From contig LLCB01000189.1 of the NCBI GenBank assembly GCA_001414345.1, positions 54,921-118,920 of the forward strand: a stretch of 64,000 nt of DNA, in the 5' to 3' direction. Origin of the DNA: Hymenoscyphus infarciens (Eukaryota > Ascomycota > Leotiomycetes > Helotiales > Helotiaceae). Of the stretch, positions 46,384 to 57,806 are shown piece by piece (position 1 is the stretch's first letter; every line of letters begins with the position of its first letter). The position numbers and the translations under genes were made by a program. The notes under the pieces were generated by a model that ran no database searches, was not told the origin of the DNA, and worked only from the letters and a program-made list of their open reading frames with translations.

Positions 46384-48040
46384 TCATGGTTAGCTATTAT
46401 TTGTATCAAGAAGCTACCGATTCTTGCCAGGAGTTTGGCCATTGCTCTTCGGCACCCCCCATCTTCTTATGTGAGATATTCTCGGACAATCGGAGCTATT
46501 AATCGAAAAGGTTTAGGACATTGAAGAAAGCCAGTTCTCATTCTCCTAAACTTTGTCGAACCATAGTTTAAATTGTCCCAAGCCATTTGGCACAATGTGT
46601 ACCGAAACACAGAAACAGCTGCCTAGATTAAACTTACCAAGAGACCCAAGACTCGAACGTTTCGACGCCGCGGCTGTACGAAGAGCAGCTCGACAGTGGA
46701 ATGCCATCGGCCGCATAGTCGATGAGCGTATCATGGTTGAAAGTATCGTGAGATTGTCGTGGAAGGCGACGAGTTGTTAGGAGTAGGAGCTCGCATCTGT
46801 TGCGTGTTTCGTAAAGTACTAGTAGCTCGTGGAAACGGTTATGATGGGGTGAAATAGATGGTACAAGTATGCTGCCTAGTCTCTCAGTATCTCAGTCTCT
46901 CAGTCTCTCAGTCTCTCCCTCGAGTGAATGTGCCGGCACCACCGGAGAGGTTAGATCCAAACAGTACCACCTGCAGTGAATGTGTAGTAGATACCCGTGC
47001 TTGTGTCAAGGTGGAGGAGATCTGTTGTTGGGTATTGAGGGGAGCAGACGAAGGTACCAAGCTTCCACGTAGTGATAGTGAGCTAGCATGAACAACGAAG
47101 GGAGGAGTCGGAGGACCACTGGAAGGAAACCACCCCATTGACAACCGCTCTCAGAGCCTCCTCTCCTCTCCTCCTCTCCCAAACAAGGAGGAGGTGAATT
47201 AGCAGGAGCCTGTACTTAGTTCGCTGGGACGTCCTTCCGTCACCCGTCACATTTCAGTGGTCCAACCGCCCCGTCCTTCAGCGTGGGTCCGGGGTAAGTG
47301 GAGTGCGGGGAAGGCGCCAAACATCCACCACATCACATCCAACCCCCTGTAACTTTCCTCACTCCGGCGGTGCCTGTGGTGCCGGCGGTCGTGGTGAATT
47401 TCGTATGAAAACACCCCGAAACAGCGTCCAGCAGCCAGTAAGTAATTACTCGTTTTCTTTCCCTAGCCCCATCGTCTGTCCACAAAGCGTGGAAGTCCCG
47501 ACGGGAAGAATTGAAAGAGCCCTTGCTTGGGTATAAAATGGGAACTTGCTAAAGGTAAATTAACTTGCCGAAGATAAATTCGGTGCATATCACCTGGTTT
47601 TGTCGTACGTTGGTAGGTAGAGTCTGTATGTGAGAAAGTGCGAAAACGGGAATCGAAATTGCGAACTCGGAAATCAGGAGGCGATTGTCGGGATTGGTTG
47701 TTGCACGAGGTGAGGGGAGAATGATAGTCCGGGTAAATCTGTTGGAAAAAGGTCTTTCCCATAGGATAAGTATAACTATTATTTAGATCAAATACTAAGA
47801 AGTAAGCTATTTGCTAGATGTAGATATATAAAGAGAATTAAAGGAGTACTAGGCTCTTGTTGGAAGAGCTTTGAGGTGGTCTTTTATATAAAGTCTCCAA
47901 CGGCATTGGAGGTAGCAAGCGGATTGAATTCTAGTTCTTTGAAGTAGTATTTTTTTCTAACAACTCTGTTCTTATCCACTCACGTGCTATTAGATCAACT
48001 TTGAAGTGACCCAGGCGGGATGAAAGGTAGAAGCCGTATT
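46384..48040. other. Promoter of NNT and spacer to the LINE
   Basis: About 1.7 kb. It includes a CTCAGTCT-type microsatellite at about 46878-46920 and no supported gene. The right part becomes AT-rich but keeps CA and TG steps. Confidence 0.45.
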
Positions 48041-48050
48041 AGGAGATATA
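48041..48050. repeat. Target-site duplication of the LINE, left copy
   Basis: AGGAGATATA, identical to 53835-53844. It directly abuts the (TTTA)n run that is the LINE tail on the opposite strand. Confidence 0.7.
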
Positions 48051-51000
48051 TTTATTTATTTATTTATTACTATTTAACGTTAGGCGGAGTCTAGATCGCG
48101 TGGTCTAGGTCCTAAAAAGTTCTAAAGGAGGGCAAATGACGCTAGAGAGGTGCTCTAGGCTATAGAGGGTATAAACGAGTAAGCTAATTTATAAAAGATA
48201 GTTTAAAGAGAAGTTCTACTTTTAAAATAGCTCTTATTTTTAAATAGTTTAATAAATTAGAAGAAAATAAAGAAGATATATAAAAGTATAAGAGAGTAGA
48301 GAGAGAGGAAGTAATTAAACTATCTTAAGAGATAGATCTTTATAAAGAATTTAGTCTTAGTATAAACCTTATAAAAGAGTTTCTTAGACCTAAGTCTAAA
48401 GAGGAGTTAAGGCTTTCCCGTAGCCTTAGCTAATAGCCTTAGGTTCTTATTATTTATAAGCTTATAAAAGAGTAGATAGAATTATATCTTTACCTTCTTA
48501 TATTTATAGTTTCTTAACTCTAGAAGTATATTAAAGTAGAAGAAGCGAAAGTAGTATACTATAAAGTCTCTATAGCTAGTATAAGCTATAATTAGCTAAG
48601 CTAGGACCTCTCTTAGTAGCTTAAGAGTTCTAGGCTTTAAGAACTAGGAAGTAAGACCTAGCCTCTTATAGGTATCTAGGAGCGTAGTTTACTAGAGTTA
48701 ATTTATAAGCTTAATTCCTATCTTCTTAGCCTTATAATTAAGTATAGTAGTATAGAGTAAGAAGTAGAAGCTAGAAAGAGGAGTTAAGTAAGCTACTTTC
48801 TTTATAGCTTTATTAGCTATCTTATTACTATAGATTCTTATATAACTAGAGTACTATCTTATTTAAATTTTCTTAGAATATAGTTAAGTAAAGTTAAAAA
48901 CCTTATTAAAGGTTCCTTATAACGTATTATAAGACTAGTAGGTTAGTTAGAGTATAGCTTTAAGGTTATTAAAGCAAATCTAGTATTTTATAGCTAAGGT
49001 TTAAAAAGGGAATCTAAGAGCTAGTTTAAGACTATATAAGGCAGCTTTCGTCTCTATATTATAAATTTCTAAGGTTTTACTAAAAGAGAAGAGCTTTATA
49101 TTTAATATAACTCTTCTTTTTATAAGATATATACCTCTACTAATACTTTTATTATCTAAGTAAGAACTATTAATAAATATAACTAAGTCTATAAAAGAGA
49201 CTAAGATAAGGAATTTAAAAAATTTAGCTTTATAGAATTCTTTATTACTATTAAAGCTTAGGCCTACTATTTTAAAAAGATAGGTTTATTAGTTAAATCC
49301 TCTATTTTATAAAGAGTCTTAAATTAGATCGATTTCTTTTAAAAGAGAGAGAGGTTAAGAGAACTAGTAAATAAGCCTAGCCTTTAAGTAAGAGTTATTT
49401 AGATATTACTTAAGTAGATAAGCTAAGTTAAGATATTAAGTTCTAGCTTTAAAAGCTCTACTTTTAGTAATAAGAGTAATCTTAGTAGCTAATAAGCTAG
49501 ATTTTATAAAAAATACTAAAATAGAGGTAGTTTTATAGACTAAGAGGATAATTCTAGTATACTTTATAACTACTCTATCTAAGAGTATTAAGTAATAGCT
49601 AATCTAGTTATTTATAAAGCCTATACTACCTATTTTCCTTATATAGCTTAAGTATTAGGTCTTATATCTAAAGTAGGTAATTAAAAGGATATAAGCTATA
49701 GTAGCTTATTTTAAGAGATATAGAGAGGATTCTCTTATTATATTTATTATACTTTTAAAAGTATTAGCTATAAGTATAGCTTTACTAGCTATTCTTTTAA
49801 TATAGCTATAAAAAGTAAAGTAAAGGTTAAGGAAGATACTAAGCTACTAAAACTCTTCTATAAGCTCTATTATCTTTCTTTTAACTATAATAGAAGAGAG
49901 AGGTCGAATCTCTCTTCCTTTTTACTTTCTTTTATAAGAGAAGTAGATAAGTTCTAACTTTTTAGTATTAAAGGTAATACTCTTATCTATACTCTACTTA
50001 AGTATACTAGTTACTTATTCTATAAGTAGCTTAATATTCTCTATCTTTAAAGGTCTAGAAGTAAGTAGTCTAATATTATTAATATAGCTGAATCTCTATA
50101 CTACTAGAAGTAAGCTAACTCCTAGTCTAAAGAGAGGTTAGATATATAGTATAAAAAGGATTAGTAAGATAGATAAGCCTTAAGAGAGGCTATATTTAAG
50201 TAAGATAGTATCTTCTATCTCTCTATTAAGCTTTACTTTTATAGATCTATTAATTAAGAAGAAGAAGACCTATTCTATAAAGTAGTATAGCTATCTTTAC
50301 TCTTTAAGTCTTTTAATTAAGTAGCTAAGAAGTACTATCTTAAAAGCCCTCTTAATATTAAGTATAAGAAGAGAGACTTCTTATTTATCTATAAAAGCTA
50401 ACTTAATATTAAAGGTAAAGTAGGTAGTAAGGTTTATAGTAGCTCTTAATAAGAGAGCGCTAAACTAGTTCTATCCTAGAATAGTATATTTAATAGTATC
50501 TAAGAGACTTACTTAGTAAGAAGCCTTTTAAGCTCTTTTCTAAAAACCGAGAGTAGTATAATTAGCTAGTATACTTAAGAGAAAGATTTATCTTTCTTAT
50601 TAAGCTTTAGAATAATAGCGATAATAGTAGTATAGAAGATCTTTAGATAAAAGCCTATCTTAATATAGCTTTTAAATAAAGAGAGAATAAGGCTTAATAT
50701 TTATAGCTAAGCTACTTTAAAAACGCCTATTATAAGCTTATCCTTCTCTAGTATAGTTAAAGCTTTACTAAGGATTAATTCCTTAATCTTATATAAAGTA
50801 AGGTTAGCTTATAAGAGAGACTAAGAAGTAGTAGTTAAAGTATTAAATAGAATATCTCTAACCTTAGCCTTATTTATAAGTAGCTCTTATACTAAGATCT
50901 TCTACTTTTCTTAAGTAGTAAAGCCTAATTAGCCTACTAAGTCTCTTAAAAGTAGAGACTTATAAACTCTAATACTCTAATACTACTTATAAATCTTAAA

Positions 51001-53834
51001 AACGTCTTTACTTCTTATTACCTTATTAATTAGACTATAGAAGTATTCTCTCTTTACTTTCTAAATCTTCTATCTTAGACTCTTATAAAGAGACTTTAAG
51101 GCTTATAGGTTTATTCTATATCTTTATACTTACTTAGCCTTAGTAGCTACTACTTAGTACTTCTTATTCTACTAAGAGTATTTAAATCTATAACCGAGTC
51201 CTTACTTAGTACTATAAAAGTATACGCTATATATACTCTTAGTAATAAATCCTACTAGAGCCTCTAGTAAATCAGTATTTAATTACTCTATAAGTTTAAA
51301 TAGCTATTATATTTTAAGCTTACTTTAAAGAGTTATTTTAAAGGTTTTAGTATTAAGAGTACTAAGCTTTAAAAGTAGGTCCTTCTCTATTAGATTTCTT
51401 ATATATAAGAGCTAAGTAAGAAGTAAAAGGTAATCTAAGCTATATTTAAAAGAGAGGTCTACCTTAGTAGAGGTTCCTCTTTAGAAGAGGTTACTAGAGT
51501 AAAAGATAAGGTTAAGAGTAATATGTTTATATTCTAGGAGAAGTAGAAAGTTATAGCTCTCTATCCTCTATCTAGCTAATAAGTAAGAAAGCCTATATAC
51601 TTTCTTAGCTAAGAAAGTCTAGTTACTAGAGCTAGCTCTTTAAATTTAAGTCTTTAGCTATAAGAGTATTTATAGTATAGATATATTCTAAGTTAAGAAT
51701 AAGGTTAATAGCCTCCTTAGCGCTCTTAGCGCTTAGAAGAGTATTATATATATTAAAGATAAATAGTAGAGAGTCTTAAGAGAGTATAATCTTAATATAA
51801 ATAAGGTCTTAGTAATTAAGTAAGAGTATAATTAGTAATTATTAGCTTAAGAGAATATCTACTCTTTTTTATATAAAAGTAAGTATTTAAAAGAGGTTCT
51901 TATTCTAGTTATAATTAAGTAAAAAGTAAGTATAGTTTAGATAGCGTCTTATACTTTAATAGTTAATCTCTTTTTAGTAACTATATAGTTCTTATATAAG
52001 AACTATATCTACTTATCTAGAGTAAGTAAGTTAAAGAGCTAGCTTCTAGTACTTACTAGACTTATATATATTAATTTATAAGACTTAGAAATAGTATTAT
52101 TTAAGAGGTTCTTATCTACTTATAAGAGAGAGAGATTAGAGTAGGCGTTAGAGCTCTTAGGTTAAGAGATAGAATATAAAAGTAGAGAAGAGAAGGTGTT
52201 TAAGATAGTCTTTTTACTTAGCTAAGAGTCTAAAAGAGGAGAAGAGGTAGTAGGATAGTCTATTTCTATATCTATAAAGCTATAAGACGAATCGTTCTCT
52301 TTTCTTAGTTATTTCTTAGAGTATACTTATTAAATAGATCTTATATTCTCTACTAAAGACAAAGGTCTAGTAGCTTTTAGCTAGAGTTAATATATAATAT
52401 TATCTAAGGTATAAGAACTACTATAATATAGGTACTTTAATCTATATTAAGAATACTTAATATACTAAGAGTAAAAGTCTTCTAAGTAATTTATATTACT
52501 ATAGAAGTAGTATTATTAACTTTTATTATAATTCTAGGTATTATACTATTACTAGCACTTTAAGTACTAAATCATAGTAGACTTCTTTAGAAGGCGCTTA
52601 AAGTAGACTCTATTACCTAGAATTAAGGTTATATTTAAAATAATAGAAGAGCCTTTTACGTTCTCTTTTTTAAAGAAAGTAATCTAAGTAGTATAGAATA
52701 GGTTATTTAAGAGAGAGCTAGTAGCTATATAAACTCTTATAAGGTTAGCTCTAATTCGTTCCTTAATTACTAATACTACTACTTTAGAAGTAGTAAGAGC
52801 TAGAGTTAATTAAATTACTTCTACTTAAGTAATCTAAATAGATTCTATCTTTTAAAAGATATTTAAAATATAAAAAGCTATCTAGTCTTATAGAAGCTCT
52901 ATTCTAGTAGTACTAAAAAGAGTTTATATACTAGCTTTCTTTACTAAGAGAGATTATAAAGCTTCTTTATCTTTAAAGATAATAGTAAAGCTAGAATTAA
53001 CTAAGAGTACCTTATATACTAGGTCTTTATATCTAATTCCTAGGTTATAAAGTACTAGGAAAATAGTATAGATAGAGTAAACTCTATCTAAGGAGTTAGA
53101 TAGGATTTAGATAAAGAGCCTAGATCTCTTATTCTTATTCTTCTAAATAAAAGAGAGAGAGTAGAGTAAGGTTATTATTATTATTATTATCTTTTTTAAG
53201 AACTTAGTAGTTTAAGGTATCTTTTTAAGTAATAAGGTATCCTTAGTAGTCTATATATAAGAAATTTTTCTTATAGTATTTAAAAAGAAGAGAAGAGTTA
53301 AAGAGAGCGTAGTAGTGTCTCTATACTCTAAGTAAGTATTATAGACTAAAAGAAGAGGAGGTAAGGTCTTCTTAGTATATACTTTATAGTAAGAGAGGCT
53401 AAGGTTAGTAACCTAGGTATAGAAGGTTTAAAGAAGAGATAAGAGATCTAAGAAGGCACTATTAAAAATAGTATTTAAATAATAGTTTATAGCTTTTCTA
53501 ATACCTTTAAAGAAGGTTTAGGCTATAGTACCTTATTTAAGAGACCTAGAAGTCTTAGAGATAAAGCGTTACTAAATAGCTAAGATAAGAGGAATTAGGC
53601 GAACCTCCTCTTTTCTTATACCTCTTCTTAGAGACGTAGGCGAGGACGGAGAGCCTTCTAAGAGAGACTCTATAGAAGGAATTTCGCTTCTTAATTAAGT
53701 ATAAGTAAGATTAGGTGTTTTAGACTAAAAAATTTATAATAGTAAAAGTTAAGATAGAATATAATAATACTCTTAATAAGCTAAAAGAAAGACATTAACG
53801 TCTAGCTTACTTAGGAATTATACTTACTTATATC
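48051..53834 (-). mobile_element. RIP-inactivated full-length LINE (non-LTR retrotransposon)
   Basis: A 5.8-kb block almost without CpA and TpG beyond its 3' end. On the minus strand, RIP-altered reverse-transcriptase motifs can be read. S*GLSILLILFILYI at about 50190-50145 corresponds to the QG-S-L-P-ILF block, with Gln changed to stop and Pro to Leu. FSYINNIRLLTS at about 50095-50057 corresponds to the Y-x-D-D catalytic block, with both Asp changed to Asn. FINSS near 49176-49160 fits a mutated TDGS of an RNase H domain, downstream as expected. The 3' tail is (TAAA)n at 48051-48067. A 10-bp duplication, AGGAGATATA, lies at 48041-48050 and 53835-53844. The size and RT-RNase H order fit Tad-like fungal LINEs. 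It cannot encode protein. Confidence 0.78.
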
Positions 53835-53844
53835 AGGAGATATA
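53835..53844. repeat. Target-site duplication of the LINE, right copy
   Basis: AGGAGATATA, identical to 48041-48050, at the point where CA and TG steps return. Confidence 0.7.
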
Positions 53845-54333
53845 GGAAGTGGAACTTGAAAAAACATATAGAGAGAGTTTTAAAGTTCCTAGTCATGAAT
53901 GATTTTTCTAAAGTATGCACTCACTTCTATAAAGAATTATTAAGTTGGATTGAAAATAGTTGTAGCATATCTACCCAAGTTGATCCGGTGGCACTTGAGG
54001 AGAGGAAAAGTCTTCGTCATCGTGCTAGGTAAGAAGCCTTCAATGTTGATTGTAGTTCTACGACTTCGTGCATAATATCGTAGAGCGATGGTTTGGACTT
54101 TTATGAAAACCATCTGATGATTGAGTCCAACTTTGACAAGTCATCTCCTTTGGCCGGACACTCCTTTGGCTGGACATGGTACATTGTCTCATAGAAGAGA
54201 AGAAATCATCACCTGCAACTACCAGTACTCAAACACAACAAAAAGCCAGCACGCGACCCAGGAAACCGAAAATCAAAAGGTAAAATCATATTATATTTAT
54301 AACAAAAGCAAAGTCAACACATCAGTCAACACA

Positions 54334-55249
54334 TCACAAAAAAGCAAAAGTAGCCCCCAAAGCCACCAAGCCCGCAAAAACCGTAGCCCCCCCATCCCGC
54401 ATCACCGAACTCGCAGCCCCAGTCGAAAGCGGCCGTCCAGTCTGCGTAGCGTTTCCTCCCGCCCCAGTTCCCGACGCGCTACCCGCACTCGCAGTTCTCG
54501 ATGCCGAAACCACAGCACGCGAAGAACTCGAAGCTTTCACAGTTGCTCCTCCATTCAAAGCCCCCGTGCCCGAAGCCTTCGCGGATGCGCTTCCCGAGGA
54601 GTTAGCTGCTGTTCCTGATAATGCTTGTTCGTTCGTGACGTTGAAGCTGTTTCCGAAGACGACTTTGGCGCCTGCTGCGTTGATGGCGTTCAAAGCGCTG
54701 AAGTTTCCTCGCGATGCGCCAGCGGTTTTGAGGGATGTGACGGCGGACGTGTTGCCGGTTGTGTTTACGAGTAACTCGACGTAGCGATGGGAGACTGGTG
54801 CTTTATTTGGGGGACTGGGCTGTGCGTAGACGGCGACGGGTGCTGTGGAGTTTGAGAGGACGAAGATTTGTTGGCCGCCGACTGTGGTTGCTGAAGCGGC
54901 GGAGGTTAGGTCGGTTTGCATCCAGTGGAGGAATTGGCCCGTCTTTCCATCTGCTGGGGCGCCTGGGATGTCGGGGTCGACCATGATTAGGGCGTAGGAG
55001 CCGAAGAGCTTTTCCTTCGTCCCAACGACTGGGTTTGATGCGGTTTCTGAATTGTGTTAGTTGGAGACTCAATTTCTAATGAGTATAGAATGGTCACTAA
55101 CCCGCTCTTGGAACCAAAACGCCATCTACAGCGGATTTGTTGTTGTATGCCACGAAAAGACTCCCAGTCGAAGAGGGTTGGAAGCCAGCTGGAGTAATAG
55201 CATTAACTGTACCCGCGACAGCGAGAGCAACAAGATATGAGGACAACAT
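54334..55249 (-). CDS. Secreted PEBP-family protein with GPI-anchor-like C-terminus
   Basis: Minus-strand exons 55249-55102 and 55046-54334 give 286 aa, with a 55-nt intron. Residues 1-17 are a signal peptide (MLSSYLVALAVAGTVNA). The phosphatidylethanolamine-binding fold follows, with the anion-pocket signatures DPDIP at 73-77, FLHW around 90 and SHRYVELL at 135-142. PEBP proteins include the yeast carboxypeptidase Y inhibitor Tfs1. The last 90 residues are Ser/Ala/Gly/Thr-rich and end in a hydrophobic stretch (VFAGLVALGATFAFL), as in GPI-anchored cell-wall proteins. Several N-glycosylation sequons are present. The ligand and role are unknown; surface location is inferred. It starts about 500 bp from the LINE and shows no RIP damage. 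Confidence 0.82.
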
Positions 55250-56756
55250 TATGTATATAAAAAGACGTTTGAGCCGGCTCAATATGGAGGCTAATAAATT
55301 ATATCGACAAGAATGGGAAAAAAAGTATGTATGACCTTTCGTGGTCAAGCAGGAAAGAAGCGGGAAAGAAGCAGGATGAAGGCTGAAGATGTATCCGCTC
55401 CCAATGTGGATCCCAAAGCCAGTTCAAACCTTCCAAGGCTGAAGGTGACGAGTCCCGCAAGTGTAAGCGGTGACGGAAGCCGTAGACTATCGATTCCTGA
55501 TGTTTCGAAACATCATGCAAAAACGGGTCATTTCTGCCTTTATTGGCCGAAAGAATCGGCAGATCGACTTTCGGACGGCTTCAGACATGTTTGAAATTTT
55601 GAATATGCTTAAAAATGCACTTGAACCGATGGTGGAGTCCTATCGGATCAGGTTTGACTTGGCGTATTGAGGCTTGAGCGACGTTGGCCAAGGTAGTACA
55701 TGTAGAGTATGTACAGCTGAACGATCACAGCTTTTGACGTGAGGGAAGTACCGGTACGAAGAATGATATGTAAAGGATGCTATTCCCGAATGAATAGATT
55801 CTTGCTGAAATAACCCGAAAAGAAGCACAGCACAAAAATTGGAGAAAAACATTGCAGCCGGCAAAGTGTTCGGCATTTCCATTTTTTGGTCGCGACGCCA
55901 AATGTTTGACATCGCCCAAGTCAACCAGAGATGATGGGTGACGCTTGTCGAGATCACCCGTGACTTATTCCAAATAGGGCAGGCAGCTAAAGTTATAATT
56001 GTGATATACCTAGGTACCTTCTGTAGCTGCCAGTCTCTTTGCCGGTCTTGGACCTTGTGCTTGAGTGCTTCACGTCATCTTGGGATTCCGAAAGAGCATA
56101 AGAGAGACGCTTCCTATGCAACTCAAACTTGTGATGGCAATTCTCTGTAGCTTCAGAATCGCGCAAAGAGTGAGGATTTCAATAACCGTTCGTAAGTCGC
56201 AGGTCGAGACGACGAGATAGATGATGTCGGGTTGTTGTCGCGATGGTGTTGTGGGTTTGCGAAGTGAAGTGGGGAACGGGCTGGACCTCGGGAGGTTGGG
56301 GAAGAATAGGCGGGGCCAATGACGCCACTCCCGCCTTCTTTTTCACTTCCTCCAGCCTCTCCGTCAACCCGACCTCCCCCCTCAGCCTCCTGATATTCCT
56401 CAATCACCATATCAACGGTAAGTTACGGTACGTCCTCTCTAGTTTCTTCTTAGCATTGTTTTATCGATTTCTTAATTTCTTAATTTACACAAATTCTCTA
56501 TACCCGTTGATCTCTTCCTCATTTTCCTCCTACGAAAAGATTCCTCAAATCTTGCTACAACAGCATCATACCTAAAGAGGCTTTCTACATTCTACAATTA
56601 GCAACGAATCATCCCTCTCCAACAGGAACTTTCGTCAAAAACTCTCCTCAGAGTACGAGCTACAAAGCCCCTCAAACCACCGAACGAGGTCCAAGCGACC
56701 AAAAGACCAACATCTCTGTAACTCACATCGGCACCATTCACCTCCCAACGCCCATC
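55250..56756. other. Divergent intergenic region
   Basis: Promoters of the minus-strand PEBP gene and the plus-strand gene at 56757. A GTAAGT at 56415 could be a 5' UTR intron donor. No other gene supported. Confidence 0.4.
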
Positions 56757-57425
56757 ATGCCCGAAATGGCGCAAACCAATTCTCCCATCTCCTACCCACG
56801 CTCTGCCGCCCTCGCACCACCTTCGTCACCATCCCCATACGTGCCCTCCTCTCCAGCCTCACCACCTATCCTCTCACCCTCGGCCCCTCTCACCAACGAG
56901 CCTCCTCCTCCACCATATACTCCTCTCTCTGCGAGCGCTTCTGCAGGTGCCTCAGCATCAGCACCAAACCCCGGGTTCTGTCTGCTGGCCTTTAGCGAAA
57001 GACACGCAAATCGCACACCCGGTGGTGGAATGACAGCCTCCCAATACTTCGCCCCTTGCCCCGCCTGCGGCGTCGTAGTATCCGACGAAATCCCCGGGAC
57101 ATACAAAGAATCCTGGCGCGAATGGGTAGATCCCAGTGTCAATTTCCGGTGGGAAAGCCACGTAGCACCTAGCGCGAATGCAGCGAGGGAGAATGCGGAA
57201 AAGATGAAAGCTGGGGAGGAGGGGGCGCCCGTGGAGAGATTGGGATGTTGGATTTGTTGGGAGTATGAGGAGACTTGGGCGGGGTTGATGGCGCCGGAGG
57301 AGTGGTATCTGCATCAGCGGAAACACTTTAAGGAGGAGGGGTTTAGGGTTTGTGTTGGGAAGACGGGGGGCATGCAGAGGAGGAGGAATTGTATGGTGAA
57401 GAATTGTCCCAAGATACATTCTTAG
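56757..57425 (+). CDS. Hypothetical protein with PY motif and zinc-finger-like Cys/His pattern
   Basis: A single exon of 222 aa; the start is the ATG in CATCATGCCC. Residues 1-70 are disordered and Pro/Ser/Ala-rich, with PPPPPY at 49-54, a PY motif of the type bound by WW domains of Rsp5/Nedd4 ubiquitin ligases. The C-terminal half has C101-P-A-C104, then C164-W-I-C167 followed by H186 and H190 in LHQRKH (a C2H2-like C-x2-C-x18-H-x3-H spacing), and further cysteines at 199, 212 and 217. A metal-binding fold is likely. I recognise no named family, so function is unknown. GC content and codon use are like the good genes nearby. Confidence 0.65.
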   Translation: MPEMAQTNSPISYPRSAALAPPSSPSPYVPSSPASPPILSPSAPLTNEPPPPPYTPLSASASAGASASAPNPGFCLLAFSERHANRTPGGGMTASQYFAPCPACGVVVSDEIPGTYKESWREWVDPSVNFRWESHVAPSANAARENAEKMKAGEEGAPVERLGCWICWEYEETWAGLMAPEEWYLHQRKHFKEEGFRVCVGKTGGMQRRRNCMVKNCPKIHS

Positions 57426-57806
57426 GTTGTTTTTGGGGCGTTTTGTGGATTTGTGGATTTGTTTATATATGGTTGAAATGAATGAATGATTTTATGTCCC
57501 AGTTACCTCGGAATATTGAACCTCCCCAAGTGGGGTTTGTTATTGCTGATTCAGCTAGTTAGAAAAATGCTTACCGCTAAAGCCTCAAGGCAGACCAACT
57601 GCAACAGAAGTGACCAGAACGTTACGTCTCGCGGTATTGTGCGCTGCTATCCTATGGGTTAACAAACATTATGTCGACTTTATCAGCACGCAGGGTAGAA
57701 GGTTTAGTGATACCACCTTAGGAGCAACAACATAAGTTACGAAGCCAGGAAACTAGCGACGGGATTTTCTGGTATTTCAGACAAGAAGAAATGGAATCGG
57801 AACTCT
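57426..57806. other. Intergenic, nothing recognised
   Basis: 3' region of the preceding gene. Confidence 0.4.
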
